Below are positions 32,180 to 44,876 of a DNA stretch of 64,000 nucleotides, in pieces. The stretch is taken from NCBI RefSeq assembly GCF_000378445.1, contig NZ_KB899697.1, forward strand, positions 112,451-176,450, written 5' to 3'. The notes beneath the pieces are model-generated. The model was not told the origin of the DNA. It made no database searches and saw nothing but the letters and a program-made list of their open reading frames with translations. Position 1 is the first letter of the stretch. Every line of letters starts with the position of its first letter. This stretch comes from Deinococcus aquatilis DSM 23025 (lineage in GTDB: Bacteria; Deinococcota; Deinococci; Deinococcales; Deinococcaceae). Both the position numbers and the translations under genes were made by a program.

Positions 32180-32187
32180 GGGCTGGA

Positions 32188-33417
32188 TCAGCCTTCTTCT
32201 GCACCGAACGCCAGATACAGCCGCGCCAGCAATTGAGGGTCGCTCAAGCTGCCTCCCAGTACCTCTTCGGCACGGCGCAGGCGGTAGCGCAGCGTATTGA
32301 CGTGAAGATTCTGCCGCGCCGCCAGGAGCGATAGAGAACCGGTATGCATCAGGTAGGCCCGCAGGGTGGCCTCTATTCGCCCGTCATCGTCCAGCACAGC
32401 GAGGCGGGCCTGAATCTGGGCCTTCAGCGTGCCCAGTGCGCCGCCCGACAGGAGGGCATACAGCGCGTCCATTCCGTGAAAGAGTGTGAGGCCGCGTGGC
32501 TCACGGGTGGCGACAAGTGCCTGACGTGCCTGCTGCAACGCAGTGCGGGCTGCACCCGCGCCCACATGCCGCCCGCTGATGCCGAGACGCACATCCTGCG
32601 CGGTAGAGGCGGTCAGGGCCGCGTGCAGACCACCCGCTTCCCGCTCCAGGTCGTGGGTGGGCCACAGCCATACGGCGCGGTTGTCCTGAACAGTGCAGTA
32701 GACCAGTCCGGCCCGCTCGGACACCGACTCCGGCCCCTGCGTGCGCTCAAAAAAGTAACCCTCACCCACTGCCGCCAGAACATCCAGCGCGGCGGCGCGG
32801 GCGGTGCGTGCCCTCAGGCCGGGTGCAGACTCATTTGGGAAGGCCGCCACAGCCACTGCATACGCCTCGCCGTCCAGCACGGCATTCTCGGAACCAGCGC
32901 CCGCTAACAAGGCATTCAGCGTGTGTTCTCCGACTCGGCGCCGTGCCGCTCCTGCCGCCGCCGATTGCAACCGTGCCAACAGCGCATATTCGGCAGCGAC
33001 GGGCAGCAATGGTCGCCACTGTGCGGCCACGTCCAACAGCAGCGCACCCACATGCCGCCCACCATGCGTCAGGCGAACCGACAGAGGCTGACCTGTAGGC
33101 GTGCCAGCAGACGCCACCACATCGCCCCAACTGGCCCGAATTTCGGCGCGTCCTCCGGTCAGGCGGGCCAACACTGCCGTGAGTTCCTGCTCTGGGCGGA
33201 CGTGCAACGTGGCCCCACGCAGGGCAGAAAGGAGGGCAGGCAGGCCCGGTGAGGCCAGTGCTTCCTGGGCCAGAAGGCTCAGCGCCGCGCCGCGCACATG
33301 TTCCAGAGGATGCTGGGGCAACAGCTCCGCAGCCTCTTCGGGCGTGCTGAACGTCTTTTTCGCCTGCTTCCCTTCAGGCAGATTCAGGGTAGTTCGCAAC
33401 TCGGCAAGGGTCGGCAT
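32188..33417 (-). CDS. CdaR/PucR-type regulator next to the hpa operon
   Basis: 409 residues. C-terminal PucR helix-turn-helix (LSLLAARQNLHVNTLRYRLRR, read as LSLLAARQNL and HVNTLRYRLRR, residues about 370-392) preceded by a GGDEF-like middle region; the N-terminal part is not assigned. It lies head-to-head with hpaG and so probably controls the hydroxyphenylacetate operon. TAGAAT (33425-33430) ends 7 nt before the ATG: leaderless promoter. Confidence 0.78.
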   Translation of the reverse strand: MPTLAELRTTLNLPEGKQAKKTFSTPEEAAELLPQHPLEHVRGAALSLLAQEALASPGLPALLSALRGATLHVRPEQELTAVLARLTGGRAEIRASWGDVVASAGTPTGQPLSVRLTHGGRHVGALLLDVAAQWRPLLPVAAEYALLARLQSAAAGAARRRVGEHTLNALLAGAGSENAVLDGEAYAVAVAAFPNESAPGLRARTARAAALDVLAAVGEGYFFERTQGPESVSERAGLVYCTVQDNRAVWLWPTHDLEREAGGLHAALTASTAQDVRLGISGRHVGAGAARTALQQARQALVATREPRGLTLFHGMDALYALLSGGALGTLKAQIQARLAVLDDDGRIEATLRAYLMHTGSLSLLAARQNLHVNTLRYRLRRAEEVLGGSLSDPQLLARLYLAFGAEEG

Positions 33418-33424
33418 CTGTCGG

Positions 33425-33430
33425 ATTCTA
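33425..33430 (-). promoter_or_regulatory. Leaderless -10 of the CdaR/PucR-type gene
   Basis: TAGAAT on the minus strand, 7 nt before the ATG at 33417. Confidence 0.55.
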
Positions 33431-33551
33431 CAAACTATGCGCGTGCAATCCACATTCTGTCCAAAAACTGGCAGGGTATTGGGCTTATGCTGAGCAGATC
33501 GACAACCCCAGTTTCAAGCATTCGAGTTCCCCTTCATCCGAGGAGTAGAGA

Positions 33552-34352
33552 GTGAAATACACCAGATTTACTGCGGGAGGCCGCCAGCTCAGGGGCCACC
33601 TGCACGACGGAAAACTGATTGACGCTGCCGGAGTGGCACACGACCCCGCCGCCGTACAATTTCGGCTGCCCGTGGAACCGCCCAAAGTGATCGCGCTGGC
33701 ACTGAATTACAACGATCACGCGGGCGAATTGGGCCTGACGCAACCCAGCGAACCCGCCCTGTTCTGGAAACCCAACACCACTTTGCTGCCCCACGGCGGA
33801 ACCGTGATCTATCCGCGTGGCGCAGAGTTTATGCACTACGAGGTCGAACTGGGCGTGATCATCGGGCGCGACGCCCGCCGTGTGAAGGCCAAAGACGCGA
33901 TGGATTACGTGGGCGGCTACACCATCGGAAACGACCTGGTAGTGCGCGATTACGTGACCAACACCTTCCGCCCTCCCATGCGCGGCAAAGGCTGGGATAC
34001 TTTCGGCCCACTGGGGCCGTATTACGTGACCGCCGATGAGGTGGCCGACCCGCACGACCTGACCCTGACGGCGCACGTGAACGGCGAATTGCGGCAACGG
34101 GGCAGCACCCGCGACATGATCTTTTCTATTCCCGAACTGATCGAACACATTTCGCGCTTTATGACGCTGCAAGAAAACGACGTGATCCTGACCGGCACAC
34201 CCAAAGGCATTTCTCACGTGCGCCCCGGCGACGTGATGACGCTGGAAGTTGAGGGGCTGGGCATCCTGCAAAACGATATTCAGGAGGAGGATGACGGCGC
34301 AGAACCGATCAAGGGCAAGGAAAGCAAAGAGGGCGAGTGGGACGGGCGCTAA
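33552..34352 (+). CDS. hpaG: HpaG-like fumarylacetoacetase-family isomerase/decarboxylase
   Basis: 266 residues of the FAH fold. Metal-binding residues are in FMHYEVELGVIIG (E-x-E) and the active-site loop in LTGTPKGISHVRPGD. In 4-hydroxyphenylacetate degradation this family decarboxylates and isomerises the C7-C8 intermediates. Start is GTG at 33552 with GAGGAG 6 nt upstream. First gene of the operon, divergent from the regulator. Because no separate hpaF is seen, the intermediate isomerisation may be carried out elsewhere. Confidence 0.88.
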   Translation: MKYTRFTAGGRQLRGHLHDGKLIDAAGVAHDPAAVQFRLPVEPPKVIALALNYNDHAGELGLTQPSEPALFWKPNTTLLPHGGTVIYPRGAEFMHYEVELGVIIGRDARRVKAKDAMDYVGGYTIGNDLVVRDYVTNTFRPPMRGKGWDTFGPLGPYYVTADEVADPHDLTLTAHVNGELRQRGSTRDMIFSIPELIEHISRFMTLQENDVILTGTPKGISHVRPGDVMTLEVEGLGILQNDIQEEDDGAEPIKGKESKEGEWDGR

Positions 34353-34414
34353 AGCCTGAGAAGGCGTCAGGAAACTGGGGGCAACAGCTCATCCGGCAGG
34401 CGCACGCTACGGCT

Positions 34415-35200
34415 ATGACGCTTAACCCCCTGGCCCTGACTCTGCTGTTTTCCGCCTCTGCTCTGTCTGGTGTGGCCGCCGCGCAGCCCGCCTACCGCAT
34501 GGATTCTTACCTGCTGCTGAACGGCAAAACGCAGCCCGCCTTCGCATGGTGCGACGCGCCTGACCGTGTGCTGGCGCTGACCAACCCGGCTACCCAGCCC
34601 GCCACGCCGCAGCCGGTAACGCTGGCCCGCTGGCTCAAACGTGCGCCCAATAAGGTGCAAACCGGAGCCTACCGCTTGGGGCCGGGAGAGGGAGCGGCGG
34701 GAACTATTTTCGTGGGCCTGAATCCAGCCAGTCGGCCTGACAGCAGCGCAAACGAGAACGGTGGAAATGTACGCCTCAGCAACGTGCAGAACGTGAACGA
34801 CCCCGCCTACCGCATGAGCGCCGTGGGGGGCTTCAAAACGCCTTACGAGGATGTGCGCTGCCGCTACATACCAGACGCCGCTTTTGTTGGCGCAACCGCC
34901 AAACGCACGGTGATCATCTGGGCAAACGGCGGCAAAGTCACTTACGCCACCCGCAACTTCGACGGCACGCCGGGGGTAACGATCAGCGGGGGAACACCGA
35001 TTAATTTTGGCTCCGAATCCGGCTGGGGCTATGAATTCCAGACGCCCGACGGCTTTGGGTACAGCGTGGCTCGGGGTGATTTCTCGGCAAACCCACAGAT
35101 GACCCTGAACGTCATCAAAGGCGGAAAAGTCATCCAGACCGAACCCTTTCTGGCCTATTCCATCAGTACACCCCTCTCCAATTCGGCACAGCCCAAGTAA
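34415..35200 (+). CDS. Secreted protein of unknown function inside the hpa operon
   Basis: 261 residues. Signal peptide (LALTLLFSASALSGVAAA) with cleavage near residue 24, then a beta-rich mature part beginning PAYRMDSYLLLNGKTQPAF. I recognise no domain. No clear ribosome-binding site. The first residues of the mature protein (YRMDSYLLLN) resemble those of the small secreted protein at 62783 (YRMDGLLAIN), suggesting a shared N-terminal module. Its place between hpaG and hpaE is unexpected, since these pathway genes act in the cytoplasm. Confidence 0.75.
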   Translation: MTLNPLALTLLFSASALSGVAAAQPAYRMDSYLLLNGKTQPAFAWCDAPDRVLALTNPATQPATPQPVTLARWLKRAPNKVQTGAYRLGPGEGAAGTIFVGLNPASRPDSSANENGGNVRLSNVQNVNDPAYRMSAVGGFKTPYEDVRCRYIPDAAFVGATAKRTVIIWANGGKVTYATRNFDGTPGVTISGGTPINFGSESGWGYEFQTPDGFGYSVARGDFSANPQMTLNVIKGGKVIQTEPFLAYSISTPLSNSAQPK

Positions 35201-35217
35201 GCCTGTCAGGAGCAACC

Positions 35218-36795
35218 ATGACCACCACCACGCTTCCCCAGACCACACACCCCAACCTAGAAAAAGCGGCGCAACTTGCAGCAGGGCTGCGGCCCCTGCG
35301 TCATCTGATCGGCGGGCAGTGGGCCGAGTCGGACGGCGGCGAACGCTTCGACTCGGTGAATCCGCACGATGGCAGCGTACTGACCAGCGCCCCCAGCGGC
35401 ACAGCGGGCGATATTGACCGGGCTGCCCGTGCCGCTCACGACGCCTTCCAGATCTGGCGTAATGTCAGCGGGGCCGAACGCCGCCGCCTGCTGCACCGCA
35501 TTGCCGATGCCATCGAAGCCCGCGCCGACGAAATCGCGCTGCTGGAGAGTCTGGACACCGGGCAGGCCATCCGCTTCATGAAGTCGGCGGCCACACGCGG
35601 GGCCGAAAACTTCCGCTTTTTTGCAGACCGCGCCCCCAGCGCCAGCGACGGCCAGAGCCTGCCCGCACCCGGTTTCATCAATTACACCCTGCGCCAGCCG
35701 ATTGGCCCGGTGGGCGTGATTACGCCGTGGAATACGCCCTTTATGCTGAGCACCTGGAAGATTGCCCCAGCACTGGCGGCAGGCTGCACGGTGGTTCACA
35801 AGCCTGCCGAATGGAGTCCAGTCACGGCGACCCTGCTGGCCGAAATCATGCAGGGCGTGTTCGAGGAGGCGGGCCTGCCGGGGGGCATCGTGAATCTGGT
35901 GCACGGCTACGGCGAAAGCGCGGGCAAGGCGCTGACCGAGCACCCGCTGATTCAGGCGGTGGCCTTCGTGGGCGAAACCACCACCGGCAGTCACATCATG
36001 CGGCAGGGAGCCGACACCCTCAAGCGCGTTCACTTCGAGCTGGGCGGCAAAAATCCGGTGGTGGTCTTCGATGACGCCGATCTGGACAAATCCCTGGACG
36101 CCGTGGTGTTCATGATCTATAGCCTGAACGGGGAACGCTGCACCAGCTCCAGCCGGGTGCTGATCCAGAGCGGCATCTACGACGAATTCACGGCCCGGAT
36201 TGCCGAGCGTGCCCGAAATCTGCGCGTGGGCCACCCACTGGACCCCACCACCGAGGTCGGCCCGCTCGTTCATCCCCGGCACACGGGCAAAGTCACCTCC
36301 TACTTTGATCTGGCACGGGAAGAAGGCGCGACCATCGCAGCGGGCGGCGAGGCACGGGGCGGAAATTACGTGTCCCCAACGCTCTTTACCGGAGCAGGGG
36401 CCAATATGCGGATTGCTCAGGAAGAAATCTTTGGCCCCGTGTTGACGGCAATTCCCTTTGAGGACGAGGCCGAAGCCCTGAGCATTGCCAACGGTGTGCG
36501 CTACGGCCTCGCCGCCTACCTCTGGACCAACGACATCACCCGCGCCCACCGCTTTGCCCAGAACGTGGAAGCGGGTATGGTCTGGGTCAACTCCGAAAAT
36601 GTGCGCCACCTGCCCACGCCCTTTGGCGGCGTGAAAAACAGCGGCATCGGGCGCGATGGCGGCGACCATTCCTTCGAGTTCTATATGGAAACCAAAAACA
36701 TCGCCATCTCGCTGGGCACGCACAAAACGGCGCGGCTGGGGGTAGGGGAAGCGCAGCCGACGCGGGACGGGGTGGATAAAAAATTGGCGGAATAG
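35218..36795 (+). CDS. hpaE: 5-carboxymethyl-2-hydroxymuconate semialdehyde dehydrogenase
   Basis: 525 residues, aldehyde dehydrogenase fold. General base Glu274 in FELGGKNP and nucleophile Cys308 in [13 protein letters not shown]-site motif FVGETTTG. Oxidises the ring-cleavage product in the homoprotocatechuate pathway. CAGGAG lies 5 nt before the ATG. Confidence 0.93.
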   Translation: MTTTTLPQTTHPNLEKAAQLAAGLRPLRHLIGGQWAESDGGERFDSVNPHDGSVLTSAPSGTAGDIDRAARAAHDAFQIWRNVSGAERRRLLHRIADAIEARADEIALLESLDTGQAIRFMKSAATRGAENFRFFADRAPSASDGQSLPAPGFINYTLRQPIGPVGVITPWNTPFMLSTWKIAPALAAGCTVVHKPAEWSPVTATLLAEIMQGVFEEAGLPGGIVNLVHGYGESAGKALTEHPLIQAVAFVGETTTGSHIMRQGADTLKRVHFELGGKNPVVVFDDADLDKSLDAVVFMIYSLNGERCTSSSRVLIQSGIYDEFTARIAERARNLRVGHPLDPTTEVGPLVHPRHTGKVTSYFDLAREEGATIAAGGEARGGNYVSPTLFTGAGANMRIAQEEIFGPVLTAIPFEDEAEALSIANGVRYGLAAYLWTNDITRAHRFAQNVEAGMVWVNSENVRHLPTPFGGVKNSGIGRDGGDHSFEFYMETKNIAISLGTHKTARLGVGEAQPTRDGVDKKLAE

Positions 36796-36935
36796 CCCCC
36801 CACCGCTTCGCAATGCCCCTTAAGTGGAGGAATCAAGAACTCTCGTCCTCTCCACTGAACGGAAATGGCCCACAACAACACACTCGCAGAACTACAGAGG
36901 CCGGGAGGGGGATTGCCCTTCCACAAGGAGCATGT

Positions 36936-39417
<2,482 letters not shown>

Positions 39418-39450
39418 GGTGTGGGCTGTGGGCCGTAGGTTGTGGAAAGA

Positions 39451-40279
39451 ATGACCGAGCTTGAACGAGTTATTCCAGACGATCAACTGGCCGCCCTCGC
39501 CAGCGAACTGGAGGGAGCCGAGGCCACAGGCGTCATGCTCTCCCCTTTTTCCGAACGGTTTGCGGGCATGACCATAGCCGACGCCTACGCGGTGCAGCGG
39601 GCGTGGGTGGCGCAGAAGGTGGGCAGCGGGCGGCGCATCCTCGGGCACAAAATCGGCCTGACCTCGCGGGCCATGCAGATGGCCTCCCAGATCACCGAGC
39701 CGGATTACGGGGCGCTGCTGGACGATATGTTTTTTGAGCCGAATGGAGACATTCCCCTGTCGCGGTTTGTGGCTCCCAAGGTGGAAGTCGAACTGGCTTT
39801 TCTTCTCAAGGCCGACCTGCACGGCCCCGGCGTGACTCTGCTGGACGTGCTGCGGGCCACCGAATACGTGACCCCCGCCGCCGAAATTATCGACGCCCGA
39901 ATAGAGCGGATCAGCCGTGCCACGGGCAAGCCGCGCCGCGTGCTGGACACCATCAGCGACAACGCCGCCAATGCCGGAATCATTCTGGGTGGGCGAGCCG
40001 TGCGCCCCGACGACATCGACCTGCGCTGGGCGGCGGCGCTGTGCATCAGGAATGGCGTGGTGGAAGAAACGGGTGTGGCGGCGGGCGTGCTGGGTCATCC
40101 GGCGGCGGGCATCGCATGGCTGGCAAATCGGCTGGCCCCACACGGTGAGGGTCTGAAGGCCGGAGAAGTGGTGCTGGCCGGATCGTTCACGCGCCCAGTG
40201 GACATCGGCTCTGGCGACGTATTTACCTTCGATTACGGCCCACTGGGAACTTTTTCTTGCCGATTCGCGGGGGCAGCGC

Positions 40280-40290
<11 letters not shown>
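39451..40290 (+). CDS. hpaH: 2-oxo-hept-4-ene-1,7-dioate hydratase
   Basis: 279 residues of the FAH-related hydratase fold: [14 protein letters not shown] and [13 protein letters not shown] with its E-x-E metal site. Adds water to the linear dienoate. ATG at 39451 used; a GTG at 39442 is in frame. A GT-rich stretch resembling the dispersed G-rich repeats lies just before the gene (39417-39440). It ends within the start of the aldolase gene. Confidence 0.9.
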
Positions 40291-41059
<769 letters not shown>

Positions 41060-41063
41060 GAGT

Positions 41064-41083
41064 TGCTCGTCACGTGACGAGCA
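41064..41083. promoter_or_regulatory. 20-bp perfect palindrome, candidate parS (copy 1)
   Basis: TGCTCGTCACGTGACGAGCA. The central TCACGTGA equals the core of the classical parS (TGTTTCACGTGAAACA), while the flanks differ. An identical copy lies at 41880-41899; parB is 16 bp further on. Confidence 0.7.
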
Positions 41084-41105
41084 GATTCATGCGGCGTGCT
41101 TGCCC

Positions 41106-41111
41106 TAGCAT
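41106..41111 (+). promoter_or_regulatory. Leaderless -10 of the gene at 41118
   Basis: TAGCAT ending 6 nt before the ATG. Confidence 0.5.
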
Positions 41112-41117
41112 GGCCGC

Positions 41118-41852
41118 ATGATTTTTGCCTTTCTGAACCCGCTGGATACCCTGACTGCCGCACCCACGTCCGACGGGTTTCCTGCCGATGCTCTTGTCAC
41201 AGACGAATTTGACCGCCGCAGGTCGGGGCTTTCGGGGCTGCTGCACGGGGCCACCCTGATTCCGGTCACGGGCATGGACGAGGAAGAGTTGTTGAACGTA
41301 CCCGCTGCCTTTTTTTCCTGGCAGGTGCTGCTGCACGGCGCAGTCGTGGTGAACCCGGACGGAGAGGAAGACCCGGCATGGCGGCGGCTGACCGCAGAAA
41401 CGCTGACGCAGCGGGCCGACGCGCTGACCCTGGCGTTTCAGGCGGCGCAGCACATCGGGCAACTGGGGCAACTGGGCACCGAGGCGGAACTGATCGAGCG
41501 TGGAGGCCGCCCCCTGCTGGTGCGCGTCAGTCACCCGCACGATCTGGACTACGCGCTGGACGCTGCCGCCCTCACCTGGGCAACCTGGCTGGAAGACGGC
41601 CCATTTCGGGGCGACCTGCGCCTGATGCGCGAAGGCGACCTCCTGACCATGCTGCCGCGTGAAATCAACCCTGAAAGCGCCGTGAACTACGTCCTGTCGG
41701 AGTTGGAAGAGGAGGTGGAATTGACCGTCGGTGTGAGTGCCAGCCAGAACGACGCCGCCTTCCTGTCCCTGTGCGACTTCGCCATGATTCCGGGCGGCGG
41801 GCCACTGCTGAGGCTCTCAGCAGAATCTGGGCCAGAGCTTGATTCCGATTGA
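41118..41852 (+). CDS. Hypothetical protein between the two parS-like sites
   Basis: 244 residues. I do not recognise a family. It is acidic, without signal peptide or membrane segment; it has alternating strands and helices and an Asp/Glu-rich end (LSELEEEVELTVGV ... ESGPELDSD). It is convergent with parB and framed by the two 20-bp palindromes, so ParB spreading from them could cover it. Leaderless start. Confidence 0.7.
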   Translation: MIFAFLNPLDTLTAAPTSDGFPADALVTDEFDRRRSGLSGLLHGATLIPVTGMDEEELLNVPAAFFSWQVLLHGAVVVNPDGEEDPAWRRLTAETLTQRADALTLAFQAAQHIGQLGQLGTEAELIERGGRPLLVRVSHPHDLDYALDAAALTWATWLEDGPFRGDLRLMREGDLLTMLPREINPESAVNYVLSELEEEVELTVGVSASQNDAAFLSLCDFAMIPGGGPLLRLSAESGPELDSD

Positions 41853-41879
41853 TTTCTCTGTTCCAAGTCTCCAAAAAAG

Positions 41880-41899
41880 TGCTCGTCACGTGACGAGCA
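41880..41899. promoter_or_regulatory. 20-bp perfect palindrome, candidate parS (copy 2)
   Basis: Same 20 bases as at 41064-41083. Here it is nested in an outer inverted repeat: CCAAGT (41863-41868) and ACTTGG (41900-41905). It lies 16 bp beyond the parB stop. Confidence 0.7.
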
Positions 41900-41914
41900 A
41901 CTTGGAAGATGGAA

Positions 41915-42802
41915 TTATTCGCCGTCTAGCAGGGCCTGTACCTGCCCCAGCAGCCGCTCTACTTTTTTGCGGCGGGCCGGATCGAGGTTGTCCAAGGCCC
42001 GTTTGTGGCTGAGGCGGCGGGCCACCGCTTGCCAGCCCTCGGCGGGGGCAGAGGCGGGCGCAAGCTGGGCGCGGAGATCATGCACCGTGGCCCCGGCCAG
42101 AGCTGCCGTCAGCAATTCGGCGCGGGCGGCAGCATCGGGCACGCGGCCCACGATCAGGGCTTTGCGGTAATCCAGACCCGTACGCACGGCGGCCTGCACG
42201 TCTTCGGGCAGATTCAGGACAGCGGCGCGGTTGCGGATGAATGAACGCCACGACTCGCGGCCCAGTGCGCCAAAGGTGGTATCCAGTCGGGCCACCGCTT
42301 CCGGGTCAGCTTCCGGCGCACGGTCAAGGGCAAACATCCGGGCCACCGCCTCTGCCTCCGGCACGTTCAGGGCGGCGGCGGCCACCTGCAAACGCGCCCG
42401 CACCTCCTCGATCACATTCAGATTCTCACGCTGCAAGTTCTCTACGGCGGCGGCCAGGCGGGCCTGCGAATCATCCAGATCACGGATCAGAACCGGAACT
42501 TCTGAGAGTCCTGCCTGACCTGCTGCACGCCAGCGCCGTTCGCCTGCCACGATTTCGTAGCGGCCCCCGGTCAGCGGGCGCACCAGCAGCGGCTGTAATA
42601 CTCCCTGCTCACGGATGCTGCGGGCCAGATCCTCCAGGGCTTCGGGCGCAAAATGCACGCGGGGCTGAAAGGTTCCGGCTTGCAGGGCCGAGACAGGCAG
42701 TGTGGTCGAGGCAGGCTGAGACAGGGTTTCTACGCCCGACACCAACCCACTGAGCCGCGAGCCGACCACAGGCCGGACAGCAGGGCGACTCTTGGCGCTC
42801 AT
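41915..42802 (-). CDS. parB: ParB partition protein
   Basis: 295 residues. ParB/Srx N-terminal domain ([23 protein letters not shown] start; [12 protein letters not shown] nucleotide-binding box; [14 protein letters not shown]), central helix-turn-helix region (about 150-215) and a C-terminal dimer part. ParB dimers load at parS, spread as CTP-dependent clamps and are moved by ParA. The ATG at 42802 overlaps the parA stop (ATGA). Confidence 0.92.
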   Translation of the reverse strand: MSAKSRPAVRPVVGSRLSGLVSGVETLSQPASTTLPVSALQAGTFQPRVHFAPEALEDLARSIREQGVLQPLLVRPLTGGRYEIVAGERRWRAAGQAGLSEVPVLIRDLDDSQARLAAAVENLQRENLNVIEEVRARLQVAAAALNVPEAEAVARMFALDRAPEADPEAVARLDTTFGALGRESWRSFIRNRAAVLNLPEDVQAAVRTGLDYRKALIVGRVPDAAARAELLTAALAGATVHDLRAQLAPASAPAEGWQAVARRLSHKRALDNLDPARRKKVERLLGQVQALLDGE

Positions 42803-43590
42803 CGCTGGACTCCGGCAGGGTCGGTTTCGGGCAGTTGAAATGGTAGCCCGATCACCTCGGCAATTTCGGCGGTCACGCGCAAAACATCGGCGTGAACGGG
42901 CGAACCCGGCGCATACACGCCCACAGGCTGACCCGCGCTGGCGCTGTCGTTCCACACGGCTCCCCGGTCTGGAATAGGGCTAGCCAGCGGTTTGAGGATG
43001 CCTTGCAACGCTGCATAGGCCTCACGGTCATGAGAACGGCGGGCGTCATAGAGGGTGGGCACGTACAGGCCGACGGTCAGGTCAGGGCGCAGTTTGCGGT
43101 ACGTTGCCATCGCCTCACTCAGTCCGGCCAGCGCATTCATTCCCTTCTGGCGCGTGGGCACCGGCACGATCAGATGATCGGCGGCCAGAGCAGCCAGAAT
43201 AGAAAGCTGCCCGAGGCTGGGCGGAGAGTCGATCAGGACGACATCGTACTGGTCAGCGACCTGCGCGAGTGCTCCCCGTAGGTGCAGGTGTGCGCCCACG
43301 ACCCCCATCATCTGTCCCTCGGCCAGAGCCAGAGACACGTCGCTGGGAATCAGGTGAAGGCCGTGCACAGGCACAGGCGGGGGCAGGAGGTCGCCCCGCG
43401 TCGCCATATCGTAGGCGGTCTGTTCGCGGCGCACTCCCTCGACACCCAGCCAGTCGGTCAGGTTGGCCTGAGGATCAAGGTCGATGAGCAACACCCGCAG
43501 ACCCGAGTGTGCGAGCGTGTAGCCCACATCCCGCGTCAGACTGGTTTTCATCACCCCACCGGCATGATTAAAGAGCGTTAGCGTTTGCAT
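42799..43590 (-). CDS. parA: ParA partition ATPase with altered Walker A
   Basis: 263 residues. Deviant Walker A region is [11 protein letters not shown]: the usual signature Lys before GG is Ala10 (the P-loop Lys is Lys15). Walker A' ([12 protein letters not shown]) and B ([12 protein letters not shown]) are normal. No N-terminal operator-binding helix-turn-helix, so it is of the small/chromosomal type (Ib-like). TACTCT ends 8 nt before the ATG, possibly a leaderless start. Upstream is a 131-bp region with two inverted repeats. Confidence 0.9.
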   Translation of the reverse strand: MQTLTLFNHAGGVMKTSLTRDVGYTLAHSGLRVLLIDLDPQANLTDWLGVEGVRREQTAYDMATRGDLLPPPVPVHGLHLIPSDVSLALAEGQMMGVVGAHLHLRGALAQVADQYDVVLIDSPPSLGQLSILAALAADHLIVPVPTRQKGMNALAGLSEAMATYRKLRPDLTVGLYVPTLYDARRSHDREAYAALQGILKPLASPIPDRGAVWNDSASAGQPVGVYAPGSPVHADVLRVTAEIAEVIGLPFQLPETDPAGVQR

Positions 43591-43644
43591 CTGTGCCTAG
43601 AGTAGCGCGAGTCTGGCGGCAGGCAGCTCAAAGCGCACGCAAGC

Positions 43645-43715
43645 GCGGCCCCTACACAAGCGGGCCGCCTCTCAACTGCTCTCTAGATTGGAAGATATAG
43701 CTCTAAATTTAGAGC
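43645..43715. promoter_or_regulatory. Two inverted repeats upstream of parA
   Basis: GCGGCCC (43645-43651)/GGGCCGC (43662-43668) forms a GC-rich hairpin, probably the glf transcript end. GCTCTAAATTTAGAGC (43700-43715) is a perfect 16-bp palindrome 7 bp beyond the glf stop. Confidence 0.55.
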
Positions 43716-43721
43716 CTTGAA

Positions 43722-44876
43722 TTAGACCTGAACTTCCGCCTCGGTTCTGACGCCCGCCAACTCAGGTTCCAGTTGCTTGAAGGTCATGAGCGCCTGAGCC
43801 ACGACCTGATCCATGTTGTAGTACTTGTAGGTGGCGAGGCGGCCCACGAAGGTCACGCCCTGTAACGCGTCGGCATCGGCAGCATATTTGCGGTACAGCT
43901 CGGCGTTCTCGGGGCGGGGTACAGGGTAATAGGGGTCGCCCTCGGCGGTTGGATATTCGTACACGAGGCTGGTCTGGGCGTGCGTCTGCCCCGTGATGTG
44001 CTTGAATTCCGACACGCGGGTAAAGGTGGAATCGTTGGGATGGTTGACCGTGCCCACCGGCTGAAACTGCTCCTGGGGCAGCGTGACGTGTTCAAAATTC
44101 AGGCTGCGGTAAGGCAGGCGGCCATAGCGGAAATTAAAGAAGGTATCGATGGGACCGGTATAGATCAGGTGATCGTGGGGCAACATCTCGATCACGTCGC
44201 GGTAATCGGTGTTCAGCATCACGCTGATATTGGGGTGCGCCAACATCGCCTCAAACATGCGGGTATAGCCATGGCGCGGCATGGCCTGATAGGTGTCGGT
44301 AAAGTACCGATCATCGCGGCTGGTGCGGGTGGGCACGCGGGCCGTGACCGAGGAATCGAGTTCGGAGGGATCGAGGCCCCACTGCTTACGCGTATAGCCC
44401 CGAAAGAACTTGTTGTACAGGTCGCGGCCCACCCGGTTCACGATCACGTCTTCACTGGTCCTGACCTGCTCGACAGGCTCAGCAACACTGGCAAAATAGT
44501 CTTCCAGTTGCGCCGCCGTAAGACTCAGGCCGTACAAGCGGTTGACGGTATCGAGATTGATGGGAATGGGTAATTTCTGACCGTCGACATTGGCCAGCAC
44601 GCGGTGTTCATAGGGCCGCCAGGACGTGAATTGCGACAGGTAATCAAACACCTGCCGCGAGTTGGTATGGAAGATATGCGGGCCATAAGGATGAATCAGA
44701 ATGCCTGCTTCATCGTGGCGGTCATAGGCATTGCCGCCAATATGCGGGCGGCGCTCCACGATCAGAACGCGTTTTCCCACGCTGGCGAGGCGCTCGGCCA
44801 GCACCGACCCGGCAAAGCCCGCACCCACAATCAGATAATCGAATCCCTGTTTTTTCCGGCTTGAAGAATCAGTCAT
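43722..44876 (-). CDS. glf: UDP-galactopyranose mutase
   Basis: 384 residues. FAD-binding GAGFAGSVLAERLA near the N-terminus, PHIGGNAYD, GPHIFHTN and the GYTRKQWG motif are diagnostic. Interconverts UDP-galactopyranose and UDP-galactofuranose in the cytoplasm, for surface polysaccharide. Overlaps the glycosyltransferase gene by 8 bp (second in a two-gene operon). Confidence 0.95.
   Translation of the reverse strand: MTDSSSRKKQGFDYLIVGAGFAGSVLAERLASVGKRVLIVERRPHIGGNAYDRHDEAGILIHPYGPHIFHTNSRQVFDYLSQFTSWRPYEHRVLANVDGQKLPIPINLDTVNRLYGLSLTAAQLEDYFASVAEPVEQVRTSEDVIVNRVGRDLYNKFFRGYTRKQWGLDPSELDSSVTARVPTRTSRDDRYFTDTYQAMPRHGYTRMFEAMLAHPNISVMLNTDYRDVIEMLPHDHLIYTGPIDTFFNFRYGRLPYRSLNFEHVTLPQEQFQPVGTVNHPNDSTFTRVSEFKHITGQTHAQTSLVYEYPTAEGDPYYPVPRPENAELYRKYAADADALQGVTFVGRLATYKYYNMDQVVAQALMTFKQLEPELAGVRTEAEVQV

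Noticed and set aside
35257..36813. Open frame of 518 codons on the minus strand
   Set aside because: Antisense to hpaE with intact active-site residues.
41064..41083. Intrinsic terminator of the hpa operon
   Set aside because: A stem without loop and T run, repeated identically elsewhere next to parB, is better explained as a protein-binding palindrome, though some effect on transcription end cannot be excluded.
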